Source of the DNA: Sporocytophaga sp.
GTDB taxonomy: Bacteria; Bacteroidota; Bacteroidia; Cytophagales; Cytophagaceae
Length of the DNA stretch: 64,000 nt
Reading direction: 5' to 3'
NCBI GenBank assembly: GCA_024707265.1
Contig: JANQAB010000009.1
Span: forward strand, 806,001-870,000
The stretch's first letter is position 1, and each line of letters starts with the position of its first letter. Shown piece after piece: positions 35,370 to 43,805 of this stretch. The notes beneath the pieces were generated by a model. That model worked only from the letters and a program-made list of their open reading frames with translations, ran no database searches and was not told where the DNA came from. The position numbers and the translations under genes are program-made.

Positions 35370-36104
35370 ATGAAAATTTTAAACATGTACAGACATATGG
35401 GTCATCACGACGGACCTGGTCACTTTCATCATCGGGAACTTACTAATGAGCGAAGAAACTACAAGAAACGTGCCTTCACCGTTGGGATCGGAGGACCTGT
35501 GGGTACAGGCAAAACAGCATGGACACTGCAGCTTTGTAAAGCTTTAAGGGATAAAATGAATATTGCTGTGGTAACCAATGATATTTTTACTAAGGAAGAT
35601 GCCGAGTTTCTTACGAAAAATGAAGCGCTTTCTGCTGACAGAATCATTGGTGTGGAAACCGGAGGATGTCCCCATGCTGCCATTCGTGAAGATGTTTCTC
35701 AAAACATGTATGCGCTTGAAGAGCTCATGAAAAGATTTCCGGATATTGAATTGTTATTTGTTGAAAGCGGTGGTGATAATCTCGCTGCTCACTTCAGCAA
35801 AGAACTGGTAGATTTTTCAATTTATGTCATTGATGTCTCCGGTGGTGACAAGATTCCAAGAAAAGGCGGACCGGGAATTACCCAGTCAGATCTGCTTGTG
35901 ATTAATAAGATAGATCTGGCTCCATTGGTAAATGCTGATTTGTCTGTAATGGAACGTGATGCTAAGAAGATGCGCGGAGAAGGACCTTTTGTATTTGGAA
36001 AAGCTAAAGATTGTTTTGGTATGGAGACCATTATTGATCACATTCTGAATGCAAGAGATGCAGCTCTGGAGAAATCCACGAAGTTTTCTCTGCGATTGGG
36101 GTAA
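35370..36104 (+). CDS. ureG: Urease accessory GTPase UreG, His-rich N-terminus
   Basis: 244 residues. The G domain has the P loop GPVGTGKT (42-49), the nickel-binding Cys100-Pro101-His102 (GGCPHAAIREDVS), the VESGGDNLAAHFSKEL segment, and NKIDLAP for guanine recognition. The first 22 residues carry six histidines (HMGHHDGPGHFHHRE), a nickel-binding feature seen in some UreG proteins. It may partly substitute for the metallochaperone UreE, whose gene is absent here. A strong terminator follows. Confidence 0.95.
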   Translation: MKILNMYRHMGHHDGPGHFHHRELTNERRNYKKRAFTVGIGGPVGTGKTAWTLQLCKALRDKMNIAVVTNDIFTKEDAEFLTKNEALSADRIIGVETGGCPHAAIREDVSQNMYALEELMKRFPDIELLFVESGGDNLAAHFSKELVDFSIYVIDVSGGDKIPRKGGPGITQSDLLVINKIDLAPLVNADLSVMERDAKKMRGEGPFVFGKAKDCFGMETIIDHILNARDAALEKSTKFSLRLG

Positions 36105-36146
36105 TAAAAGTTACTACATTTATATTTTAGGACTTTAGCAAATAAA

Positions 36147-36183
36147 CAGAAGACCTGCATCAATTGCAGGTCTTCTGTTTTAT
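36147..36183 (+). terminator. Strong terminator of the urea island
   Basis: A perfect 13-bp stem (cagaagacctgca/tgcaggtcttctg) with a 5-base loop, followed by TTTTATT. Confidence 0.92.
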
Positions 36184-36297
36184 TGAGCGGTACAATTGAC
36201 TTCCGACTAGGGAGAATAAAAATTTTTCTGATATTTTTTTAAACATTTTCAGGTTGATTTGGTTTTAGCGTGACGTTTTAGCCTAAACTTTCACCAC

Positions 36298-37925
36298 ATG
36301 AAAAATCTGAAAATGTCGGGACTACTTTTTTTTATTAGTCCTTTTAGCAGTCAGGGGTTATGGTCAACCTGTATTTATTGAGAATGTGCCTGTCAATAGC
36401 ACGAATTTCATTAGTGCAAATGGAAAACTTTACTTCACTTCCGGAACCGATCTTTATCGTTCAGACGGGACCCCTCAGGGGACAACCTTTGTCAAAAGTA
36501 TCGGAGAACCTATTTTAGAATTTACAAATCTCACTGTCGGAAGTTTCTTTTATTTTACCACGCAAGAAGCAGGTGGTAAAACTGCCTTGTGGAAGAGTAA
36601 CGGATATGCCAACAATACCTTTAAAATAAGATCAGCCGATGTGATCAAGCCTCTTCTTACTTATAATGTCGCCCTTTATTTAGGGATAGACGATGGCGTT
36701 CATGGATACGAACTCTGGAGAGCTACTTCCTCCAACTCCTTCAGCCTGGTTAAAGATGTGTATCCTGGATTGGGCTCGGGTCTGGAAGATGAGATAGTAG
36801 TTTTTAATAATGCCTTGTACTTTAAAGGTTATCATCCAGTTACTGGAGCTGATATCTATAAAACAAACGGGACTTCTATAACCAACATCGCTGTGGACAT
36901 TCCTTTTACGGGTTATTATGGATCCTTAACGGAAGTTGGTTCAACCCTTTATTTTGCAAGAAACTATATTCAGGGAGATTCTTCGTATGCTGAATTATGG
37001 AAGACTAATGGAACCACTGCAGGGACTTCATTGGTAAAAAAGCTCTTCTTTGAATATGACTATAATAATGGCATTGTACAACTCACCAAGTTTAACAATA
37101 AGCTTTATTTTAATTATTTCTTCGATGGAGGAACAAGGTATGATAATTTATATGTCAGTGATGGGACAGAGGCTGGTACCCAATATGTTTTAAGGCTTAA
37201 CATTGATGGAGGGATTTCAGATTTTTTTTGAGGTGAATGATAGGTTGCTCTATATAGGAGCGAGTCAGGGATTTCCCGGGGCATTTAAGAAAATAGATTT
37301 AATTGATTCCGTAGCGTATAATGTACACCAATTGACAACCTATGAGGAAAGGTATGAAGTGGTGGGAGACTTGCTTTTCTTTGTGAATCATACTGAATTA
37401 ACTTATGGAGGTATTCCACAGGATACTGCAAATTATTTACAGATATTTCAAAGTGACTTAAGTTATTCAAATACTGTGACACTAAAAAGCATTTTTGGCA
37501 CATCGTATGTCGGCTCAAATAATCTTACAGCGGTGTATGGCAAACTATTCTTTACTGCTCATAATGATTATCCCGGGCCAGGTGGTTGTCCAGCATGCCC
37601 TAAGAAATTATACGTATATGATCCTTCTGCTTCAGGCTTCAGAACAGCTTCTTCCGTAGAATCTATAATGGAATTTACAGCCTTCCCAAATCCTTCTGAT
37701 GCTATGTTTAACTTTAGCTTAGTGAGCAATACTGATGGTAATGCAACAGCGGAAATATTCAGAGTTGACGGAGCTCTGGTTGCTAAAGTTTTCGAAGGAT
37801 CAACTGCAGAAGGGGAAAAGGTTGAATTTAACTGGAACGCTGATGGATTGCCAAGTGGTGTTTATATTTGCAAATTCACCTCCGGTTCCAAGTCAATTGT
37901 AAAGAGATTAATATTGAATAATTAA
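36298..37925 (+). CDS. ELWxxDGT-repeat secreted protein with T9SS sorting domain, two frameshifts
   Basis: Repaired length about 541 residues. The ATG at 36298 reaches a proper signal peptide (SGLLFLLVLLAVRGYGQ) only if one T is removed from the eight-T run at 36326-36333; the second break is another eight-T run at 37222-37229. The body is a series of propeller-like repeats with SGTDLYRSDGTPQGTTFVKS, AELWKTNGTTAGTSLVKK and NLYVSDGTEAGTQYVLRL, matching ELWxxDGT repeat proteins. The end, FTAFPNPSDAMFNFSL...LPSGVYICKF, is a T9SS type A domain. Function unknown; its position between ureG and ureD may be coincidental. Confidence 0.78.
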
Positions 37926-37955
37926 TGATTCTCGATTGATAACCTCCAAATGCAT

Positions 37956-37998
37956 AACAGGCCTCATTTATTTAATATATCTGAGGCCTGTTGTTTTA
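37956..37998 (+). terminator. Terminator after the ELWxxDGT protein
   Basis: aacaggcctca pairs with tgaggcctgtt (11 bp) around a 15-base loop, followed by GTTTT. It separates the convergent ureD gene and could act in both directions. Confidence 0.75.
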
Positions 37999-38054
37999 GG
38001 TTGGAGTATAAATTCAGTTTTATAATGGTTTGAATGATTAAGTGAAATGAAATT

Positions 38055-38913
38055 TTATACTCTTCCTTCAATTGGATTAAAACCAAGCAGTTCATTGTCC
38101 GAAAGTAATTGAGCAAGCTCTTTAACCAAGGGGTGCAGGGCATGATTGTTTTTCGCAGAGCATCTGATCATAAATACATGCTCATTTACTTTGCATGCAC
38201 TGCCTATGATTTCACATTTGCTGACCTCTTGCCCTTTTTCATCAAATAGATATTTTCTGGAAAGAAAGTGTAGTTGGTTTTCAATCAGCTTTACTTTTTC
38301 CAGATTTTCATTACCTGCAAGGAATATATTGAGATAACTGGAGTGGTTGAGAAAGGCTCCCGGAGAGTTCATGTTGTTTTGTTCAGGATCCATTTTGAAT
38401 CGATCCCAGATGACTGTCCTATCGGTTACATTTATTTTAAGATCTGTAAAAAAGGATTTGAATGCAAAACGTTCCCCATTTAATATTCTTCCTCCTTCAA
38501 ACCAGTCTAGAAATAGTAGAGCTGAACCTTCTTCCAGTTCCCATCTTATCTTTTGTTCGAATATACTATCCTGATGAGGGACTATTGGGTCTCCCATAAA
38601 AACTGTAAGCGCATCTCTTCCGACCTTTCCTCTGATTTCCTGCAAACTGGATTTGTCATGTTCAGAGCGGTATATTCTTGTATTGGCCTGAGTGGAAAAG
38701 ACTGTTGTAGTACCAGCTTTACAGTGAATATCTAGATATATCAGATCTCCTTCTACAAAGCCACCCCCATAATTTGAAAATATAATCTGACAGGATTTCC
38801 CTTTTTGAAGAGAAAAAAATTTTTAAAGGACGAAAGATTTTTGACCCTGTTAAAATGGATTTATTGTCTATGCTGGATATTTCTATCGCCGATCTGGTCA
38901 TGTCCTTAATCAT
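38055..38913 (-). CDS. ureD: Urease accessory protein UreD, frameshifted at 38813-38819
   Basis: Read in two pieces it looks like two hypotheticals. Removing one base from the A7 run (T7 on the coding strand) joins them into a 285-residue protein. The order is then RPLKIFSLQKGKSCQIIFSN, YGGGFVEGDLIYLDIHC (compare the NPGGGLVGGD core of UreD), STQANTRIYRSEHDKSSLQE, GDPIVPHQDSIFEQ and LDWFEGGRILNGERFAFKSF. These match the UreD/UreH pattern throughout. UreD docks on urease and carries nickel through its central channel together with UreF and UreG. It is encoded convergently with the preceding gene, away from the other ure genes. Identity is based on motif order, without a search. Confidence 0.83.
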
Positions 38914-39041
38914 AGCATTTTGATAAAAAATATTTAGAATTACTTAAGTAATATTACTAAAAATTATGTGAAAAGTTGCCATGTATTGAATTCTTTTAAT
39001 TATTTTAAATTAAATTTCTTCTTCACTTTTAAGAGTTCTCA

Positions 39042-40865
39042 ATGAGTCTTTTTACTAATAAACTCAATACTTTAGGGCAGGAACAAAGGCTGTTTAAATA
39101 TTCAGCTGTCATGTATGCCATTGCCCTTTCTTTAATTGCAGTCATTTCCATATTAAGTCAGGTTTTGATTCAGCAGTACTTAAGTAGTCAAATGCATGAC
39201 TCTCATATTATTAATATTGCTGCCAGGCAACGTACTTATAGCCAGACATTGAGTAAAAATGCACTTCTCATTGAGTCTGGCCGGGATTTTGAAACCAATC
39301 GAAAAGCTTTTGTAAATACACTGAGGCAGTGGCAAAGATCACATGAAGCACTACAATCTGGGAGTGATTTTATGAATCTTCCCGCAAATGACAGAGAAGA
39401 GCTTAGTCAGATGTTCAAAATCATTGAAGCCCCCTATGAAGAGATTTTAAGTGCTTCAAATGAAATGATCAAAGAGCTTTACAGTACAAAACCTTTGGAT
39501 TCTCTTGATATAAAGCCTTATATAACAACCATTTTTGAAAATGAAAAGATCTACCTTTTAGGAATGGAGCTTATTGTGTTTGATTATGACAGGTTTTCGA
39601 GAAATGGGGTTAACAAATTAAAAGAAATAGAATACATCCTTTTATTTATTGTATTACTAAGTCTTGTTCTGGAGGCCGTATTTATCTTTTATCCCCTTGC
39701 TTTGCGTGTACGCCAGAATATCAGTGACCTGGTTGTTTCAGAGACTAATGCGAAAAACCTGGCCAATAAACTTAAAGAGACCAATGATACGCTGGAACAA
39801 TCTCATAAAGAGCTGAGAGAAGTAAATTTCGCTTTGGAAAAAGCTACCTATCTGGTAAAGACAGATCAGGATGGTCGTATTATTTATGCCAATGACAAGT
39901 ATTGTCACGTTACAAAATATACAATGGGTGAGTTGCTTGGAAAACCTCTGTTTTATAATAATATGGGAGGAAAGGAAAGTATAATCTATGAGCATGTGAG
40001 AAATCCGGTAAGAAGAAAGGAGGTATGGCAGGGAGAAATTTTTGATCATGCTTGCGATGGCACAGGATTCTGGCTTGATGTCACCCTTATGCCTATTGTG
40101 GATTACAAAGGAAGCTTATATCAATATCTTGTTATTTGCACTGATATTACCAAGAGAAAGAATACCGAACGTGAGTTGATTTTACTTACGGAAGAAAAAA
40201 TAAGGAGGCAGGATGTGGAGCAGAAAATTATCTCCTATTCTATATTGAATGGTCAAGAAAAGGAAAGGAAGCGGATTGCTGCCGAAATCCATGATGGTAT
40301 TGGTCAGATGATGACAAGCATGCGGATGAAGCTTGAAATGATAGAACATAAGAATGAAGGTCTTTCCGAAGATCTTCCCGAAATCAATGATTTGCTTCAA
40401 TCAATTATTAATGAGACCAAGAAAATTTGCTCCGATTTATTGCCAAGTGTACTGGATGATTTTGGCTTAAGTGCCGCAGTAAGAGAACTTCAGAAACTTT
40501 GTGAAAGTTCTTCCAACATGGAGTTTGAGATTGAAGATCAATTAGAGAAAGCCAAGCTGCCAAGAGAGGTTGAAATCTGTGTATTCAGAATTTTACAGGA
40601 GGCTTTGAATAATGCCATTAAGCATTCTTCAGGATCTAAAATTTTTGTCCATGTGAGTAGTGATGCTCATTGTGTTCATCTGATGGTCCAGGATGATGGA
40701 AAAGGTTTTTATTTTGATGAAAGAAGGATTTTGAGCAGGGAATTTGTTACAAAGTCTAATGGTCTTCGTAATATGAAAGAACGGGCAGAATTGCTGGGAG
40801 GAAATTTTAACGTAACTTCGGAACCTGGAAAAGGAACAATTGTACAGTTAGAAATACCATTATAA
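39042..40865 (+). CDS. Membrane histidine kinase with PilJ-type sensor, PAS and HisKA_3 domains
   Basis: 607 residues. A helix at ~24-48 is followed by a periplasmic region with NIAARQRTYSQTLSKNALLI, the pattern of the PilJ/type IV pili MCP N-terminal domain; a second helix lies at ~197-220. A coiled coil leads to a PAS domain (TYLVKTDQDGRIIYANDKYC, with its PAC segment ending LVICTDITKRKNTER). The dimerisation helix carries phospho-acceptor His417 (KRIAAEIHDGIGQ), and the ATPase has EALNNAIKHSSGSK and GLRNMKERAELLGG. It is NarX-like and pairs with the regulator 30 bases downstream. Confidence 0.9.
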   Translation: MSLFTNKLNTLGQEQRLFKYSAVMYAIALSLIAVISILSQVLIQQYLSSQMHDSHIINIAARQRTYSQTLSKNALLIESGRDFETNRKAFVNTLRQWQRSHEALQSGSDFMNLPANDREELSQMFKIIEAPYEEILSASNEMIKELYSTKPLDSLDIKPYITTIFENEKIYLLGMELIVFDYDRFSRNGVNKLKEIEYILLFIVLLSLVLEAVFIFYPLALRVRQNISDLVVSETNAKNLANKLKETNDTLEQSHKELREVNFALEKATYLVKTDQDGRIIYANDKYCHVTKYTMGELLGKPLFYNNMGGKESIIYEHVRNPVRRKEVWQGEIFDHACDGTGFWLDVTLMPIVDYKGSLYQYLVICTDITKRKNTERELILLTEEKIRRQDVEQKIISYSILNGQEKERKRIAAEIHDGIGQMMTSMRMKLEMIEHKNEGLSEDLPEINDLLQSIINETKKICSDLLPSVLDDFGLSAAVRELQKLCESSSNMEFEIEDQLEKAKLPREVEICVFRILQEALNNAIKHSSGSKIFVHVSSDAHCVHLMVQDDGKGFYFDERRILSREFVTKSNGLRNMKERAELLGGNFNVTSEPGKGTIVQLEIPL

Positions 40866-40894
40866 ATCAATGGTTTTATATATTTTATATAAAA

Positions 40895-41563
40895 ATGGGG
40901 AAAAAGATAAAAGTTTTTCTGGTTGATGATCATGAAATTTTTCGTGATGGGGTAAAACAATTAATTACCAATGAGCCGGATATGGAAGTTGCTGGTACAG
41001 CCTCTGATGGGGAAGAAGCGATGCTTGCCATACAGGAGGTAAAGCCGGACGTCGTTATTATGGATATCAGAATGCCAGGATTGAATGGCCTTGAGACGAG
41101 TCAGAGTATAATTAAGTCCGGAAGTAATGTACATATCATTTTCTTTAGTCTTTATGATCGGGAGGATTATGTTATTTCCGCGCTTGAAATGGGAGCACAT
41201 GGTTACATTTTAAAGGATACAAGCAATAAAATATTTCTGAATGGCATAAGAGCTGTAGCTAATGGTCAGTTCTTTTTTACGGGTGAAGTATCTGACGTGC
41301 TTGTAAAAAAATATAGAGAGCTGAAACAGGAAAAAGGAATACCTGATGTTCATCAATCATTCAGTCTGCCGAGCCTTTCCAAAAGAGAGCTTGAAATTCT
41401 GAATATGATCCGTATAGGAAAGACGAATAAAGAAATTGCTGAGGCTTTTGGCCTGAGTGTTCGTACAATTGAAACCCACAGGTTGAATATGTTAAGAAAG
41501 TTCAAAACCAGTAATCTTGATGAGATATTAAAGGTTACCGAGAAATATAATGATGAGGATTGA
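40895..41563 (+). CDS. NarL/LuxR-family response regulator
   Basis: 222 residues. Receiver domain with the acidic pair in FLVDDHEIFRD and phospho-acceptor Asp57 (DVVIMDIRMPGLNG), Thr/Ser region HIIFFSLYD and Lys in YILKDTSNK. C-terminal LuxR helix-turn-helix is SKRELEILNMIRIGKTNKEI followed by AEAFGLSVRTIETHRLNML. It receives phosphate from the kinase encoded just upstream. Targets unknown. Confidence 0.93.
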   Translation: MGKKIKVFLVDDHEIFRDGVKQLITNEPDMEVAGTASDGEEAMLAIQEVKPDVVIMDIRMPGLNGLETSQSIIKSGSNVHIIFFSLYDREDYVISALEMGAHGYILKDTSNKIFLNGIRAVANGQFFFTGEVSDVLVKKYRELKQEKGIPDVHQSFSLPSLSKRELEILNMIRIGKTNKEIAEAFGLSVRTIETHRLNMLRKFKTSNLDEILKVTEKYNDED

Positions 41564-41612
41564 AAGTCTTCTTATGAAAAGGAAATTATTTATAGAATCA
41601 TAATATAAGCAC

Positions 41613-42083
41613 ATGTCGAGAGCGCAAAATGTTTTTTATCTACCATTGTTTTTAGTGACACTATCATTGTCCTCATGCTCTACTGATGAAGTAAAAGACG
41701 GAATCAAAAAAGGTATAAACAAAACCGGAGATGTTACGGGGCAAGCGATAGGAGAGTTTACTTCCGGGGTTTCTTCAGGGGTAGTAAAGACTTTTGAACC
41801 AAATATAGAACTTTCCGAAGCGCTTCAGGCAAAAGGTTTAAAGTTTGGGAAGAAAATAGTTTCCAGTGATAGTGTAGGTACAGATAATTTACTGGTAGTT
41901 TATGTAATTTTTAATAATGATTATAAGGGCCATCTTGTTGCAAAAGCATATGATGTTAAAGGACAAGAGATGGGCAGAGTAAAACTAGCTGTGGAAGGTA
42001 AAGCAGACGATGCCAGATACCTGGAGTTTCATTTTGATAAACGAACAAATATTGATTCAGACAGCAAGCTGGTAGTTGAGTAG
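41613..42083 (+). CDS. Hypothetical lipoprotein
   Basis: 156 residues with a lipobox ending at Cys22 (VTLSLSSCSTDE). The mature part has a Gly/Lys/Ser-rich helical start (KKGINKTGDVTGQAIGEF) and a beta-rich second half (LLVVYVIFNNDYKGHLVAKA, GRVKLAVEGKADDARYLEFH). No family recognised. Cotranscribed with the two-component pair on spacing alone (49 bases), so it may be a target or accessory. Confidence 0.72.
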   Translation: MSRAQNVFYLPLFLVTLSLSSCSTDEVKDGIKKGINKTGDVTGQAIGEFTSGVSSGVVKTFEPNIELSEALQAKGLKFGKKIVSSDSVGTDNLLVVYVIFNNDYKGHLVAKAYDVKGQEMGRVKLAVEGKADDARYLEFHFDKRTNIDSDSKLVVE

Positions 42084-42124
42084 AGTTTATTCTGGATATT
42101 TTGCTAATATTTATAATAAGAAGA

Positions 42125-42151
42125 AGGCCGGATTTTATCTGGTCTTTTTTT
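42125..42151 (+). terminator. Terminator after the lipoprotein gene
   Basis: aggccgga pairs with tctggtct (8 bp including two G-T pairs), then seven T. It also lies just beyond the stop of the convergent gene. Confidence 0.6.
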
Positions 42152-42161
42152 ATAGATTTTC

Positions 42162-43029
42162 CTACTTCTTAAGAGATTGTTGGGTTAAAGGTATATTGTC
42201 TGTGATAAGTGCATCTGGACTTTTGTTTATAGCTTCTACAACATCTTTTCTTTTTACAATTCCCCAGATAATTACTTTGATATTTTTGGAATGGGAATCC
42301 TTAACTTGTTCTTTTGAAATATTACTATTCGAGATCACAAATCCACCAATGTCTGCTCGGGTGCAAACTGCAATTGCATCTCCGTAGGACTGAGCATTAT
42401 AAATGATATTAATGCCAGAATCAGCTGCACGAAATCTTTTTTAGCAGTGAGGTATCACCATCGTATACATAAACCCATTCATGTGCCTGATAGGCCTGGA
42501 TTGTTTGTGTAATCTGATAAACCCATTCACTTTTTCTTTCTTCACTTTCAGTGATACAGGGGGAGGCGATTTTTAAATTGAGGTATATCTGTGGTTTGAT
42601 ATTTCTGTTTTTAAAATGATCCAGTACTTTTGTGAATCTGATAATTCTCACATCATTTAGAAGCTGGGCCCCATATTGATTGTTGTATTCACAATTTTCA
42701 AGTTCTGAAGCGGTATACTGATTAACACAGCCGAAACAATTAGTAGACTTTTCCAGTGTCTGATCATGATATAAAACAATTGTACTGTCTTTGCTTAAAT
42801 CTATATCTATTTCGATACCATCTGCATTTAATCCGTTTATAGCATGTTTGATAGATTCAAAGCTGTTGCTGGGATAAGGATTAATCAATGACTGAAATCC
42901 GGTCCCTGCATGGCCTATTATATCAATTTGACCATTGTTAAGGTTTGAAATGTTACCAAGATCTATTTTGGTACAGGCAAGATTCGTGAAGGCCAGAGAA
43001 AGGAGTAATATGTTAATGGCGCTTTTCAT
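42162..43029 (-). CDS. Glycerophosphodiester phosphodiesterase-like lipoprotein, frameshifted at 42437-42442
   Basis: The N-terminal 200 residues show a lipoprotein leader (LSLAFTNLACTK, Cys19) and GDPD motifs: IDIIGHAGTGFQS with the first catalytic His, DGIEIDIDLSKDSTIVLYHD with the metal acids and second His, and PQIYLNLKIAS. The frame ends early at KKISCS. One A fewer in the six-A run (coding strand) continues it as RFRAADSGINIIYNAQSYGD, then ITDNIPLTQQSLKK, completing the barrel at 288 residues. Would hydrolyse glycerophosphodiesters to glycerol-3-phosphate in the periplasm. Starts two bases after the upstream gene. Confidence 0.8.
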
Positions 43030-43031
43030 TA

Positions 43032-43584
43032 TTAGAATCTGTAGTGTAGAAAAATTCTGAAAAGATTATTATAACCCAGAAAAGTTTCTTTAAGGTTCAG
43101 GTCTGCATTGTTGAATACTTCCATGTGGGCTCCTACTCCCATAGCATTTCCTATATACAGATGATCAAAGAAGCGTAACTGCATTCCGTATCCGAGAAAT
43201 AATTCGTGATAAAAATTTCTTTTTTTTGCTGTCTTTGATTCTTGAGAAGCTTTTGGCAGAAATCATTTGATAGTCTGTGAGAAAGAAAAAGCTAAGCTTC
43301 TTGTCTTCTGTATTTCTGAATTCATGCCTGTATCCCAGATTTATTCCCCATGGGCCTTTATTGGGCAGGTAATTCATAGTAGTCAGAAATTTGGGTCCCA
43401 GATAAATAATATGTTTATTAAGCACCAGGTCAAAAGTGGGAATAATACTTATCCCTGAAAAGGAATAGTTGGCAGATGCTGAAACTCCAAACTGAGCTTT
43501 GCCCTTTTCATTAATGTCTTGTCCTTTTGTGATGATGATTTGAAAGAGAAACAAAAACAATATGAAATGTCTCATAATGGGCAA
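43032..43584 (-). CDS. Small outer-membrane beta-barrel protein, frameshifted at 43220-43227
   Basis: Signal peptide (MRHFILFLFLFQIIITKGQ), then short amphipathic strands: QFGVSASANYSFSGISIIPT, HIIYLGPKFLTTMNYLP, WGINLGYRHEFR and KKLSFFFLTDYQMIS. The visible frame drifts into basic nonsense after KKKKF. Removing one base from the eight-base run gives NFYHELFLGYGMQLRFFDHL, then GNAMGVGAHMEVFNNADL and a terminal strand FRIFLHYRF with an aromatic end, a proper barrel finish. About 183 residues; ligand unknown; cotranscribed with the GDPD gene. Confidence 0.7.
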
Positions 43585-43749
43585 GAAAAGATATTGGAAA
43601 GTTAAACTCTCTAACGGCTGATTTGTTATAAGACTGTTTTGAGTTGTATCAAAGATTGCTTTCCTTTTTTTTCAGAAAGAAATGATTGGGTAGGTGATTT
43701 TAAGTCAGGATATAATTTTGATGGTTAGTATTCGAATGTATAATGGAGC

Positions 43750-43780
43750 AAAAAAAAGGCCTGGTTTCCCAGGCCTTTAA
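43750..43780 (-). terminator. Terminator of the OmpA/PD40 gene
   Basis: aaaggcctgg pairs with ccaggccttt (10 bp) and, read on the minus strand, is followed by a T run. It lies 26 bases beyond the stop codon. Confidence 0.85.
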
Positions 43781-43805
43781 TGGTTTAATATTTAATAGGA
43801 ATTGC

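Noticed and set aside
36326..37229. Programmed frameshifting as the explanation for the broken ELWxxDGT gene
   Set aside because: The same one-base excess occurs at runs in nine other genes of unrelated function, so a technical or general cause is more likely than gene-specific recoding.
38055..38645. Reading the 38.1-38.6 kb frame as a stand-alone hypothetical
   Set aside because: Motif order and the upstream segment recovered by frame repair make UreD a better explanation.
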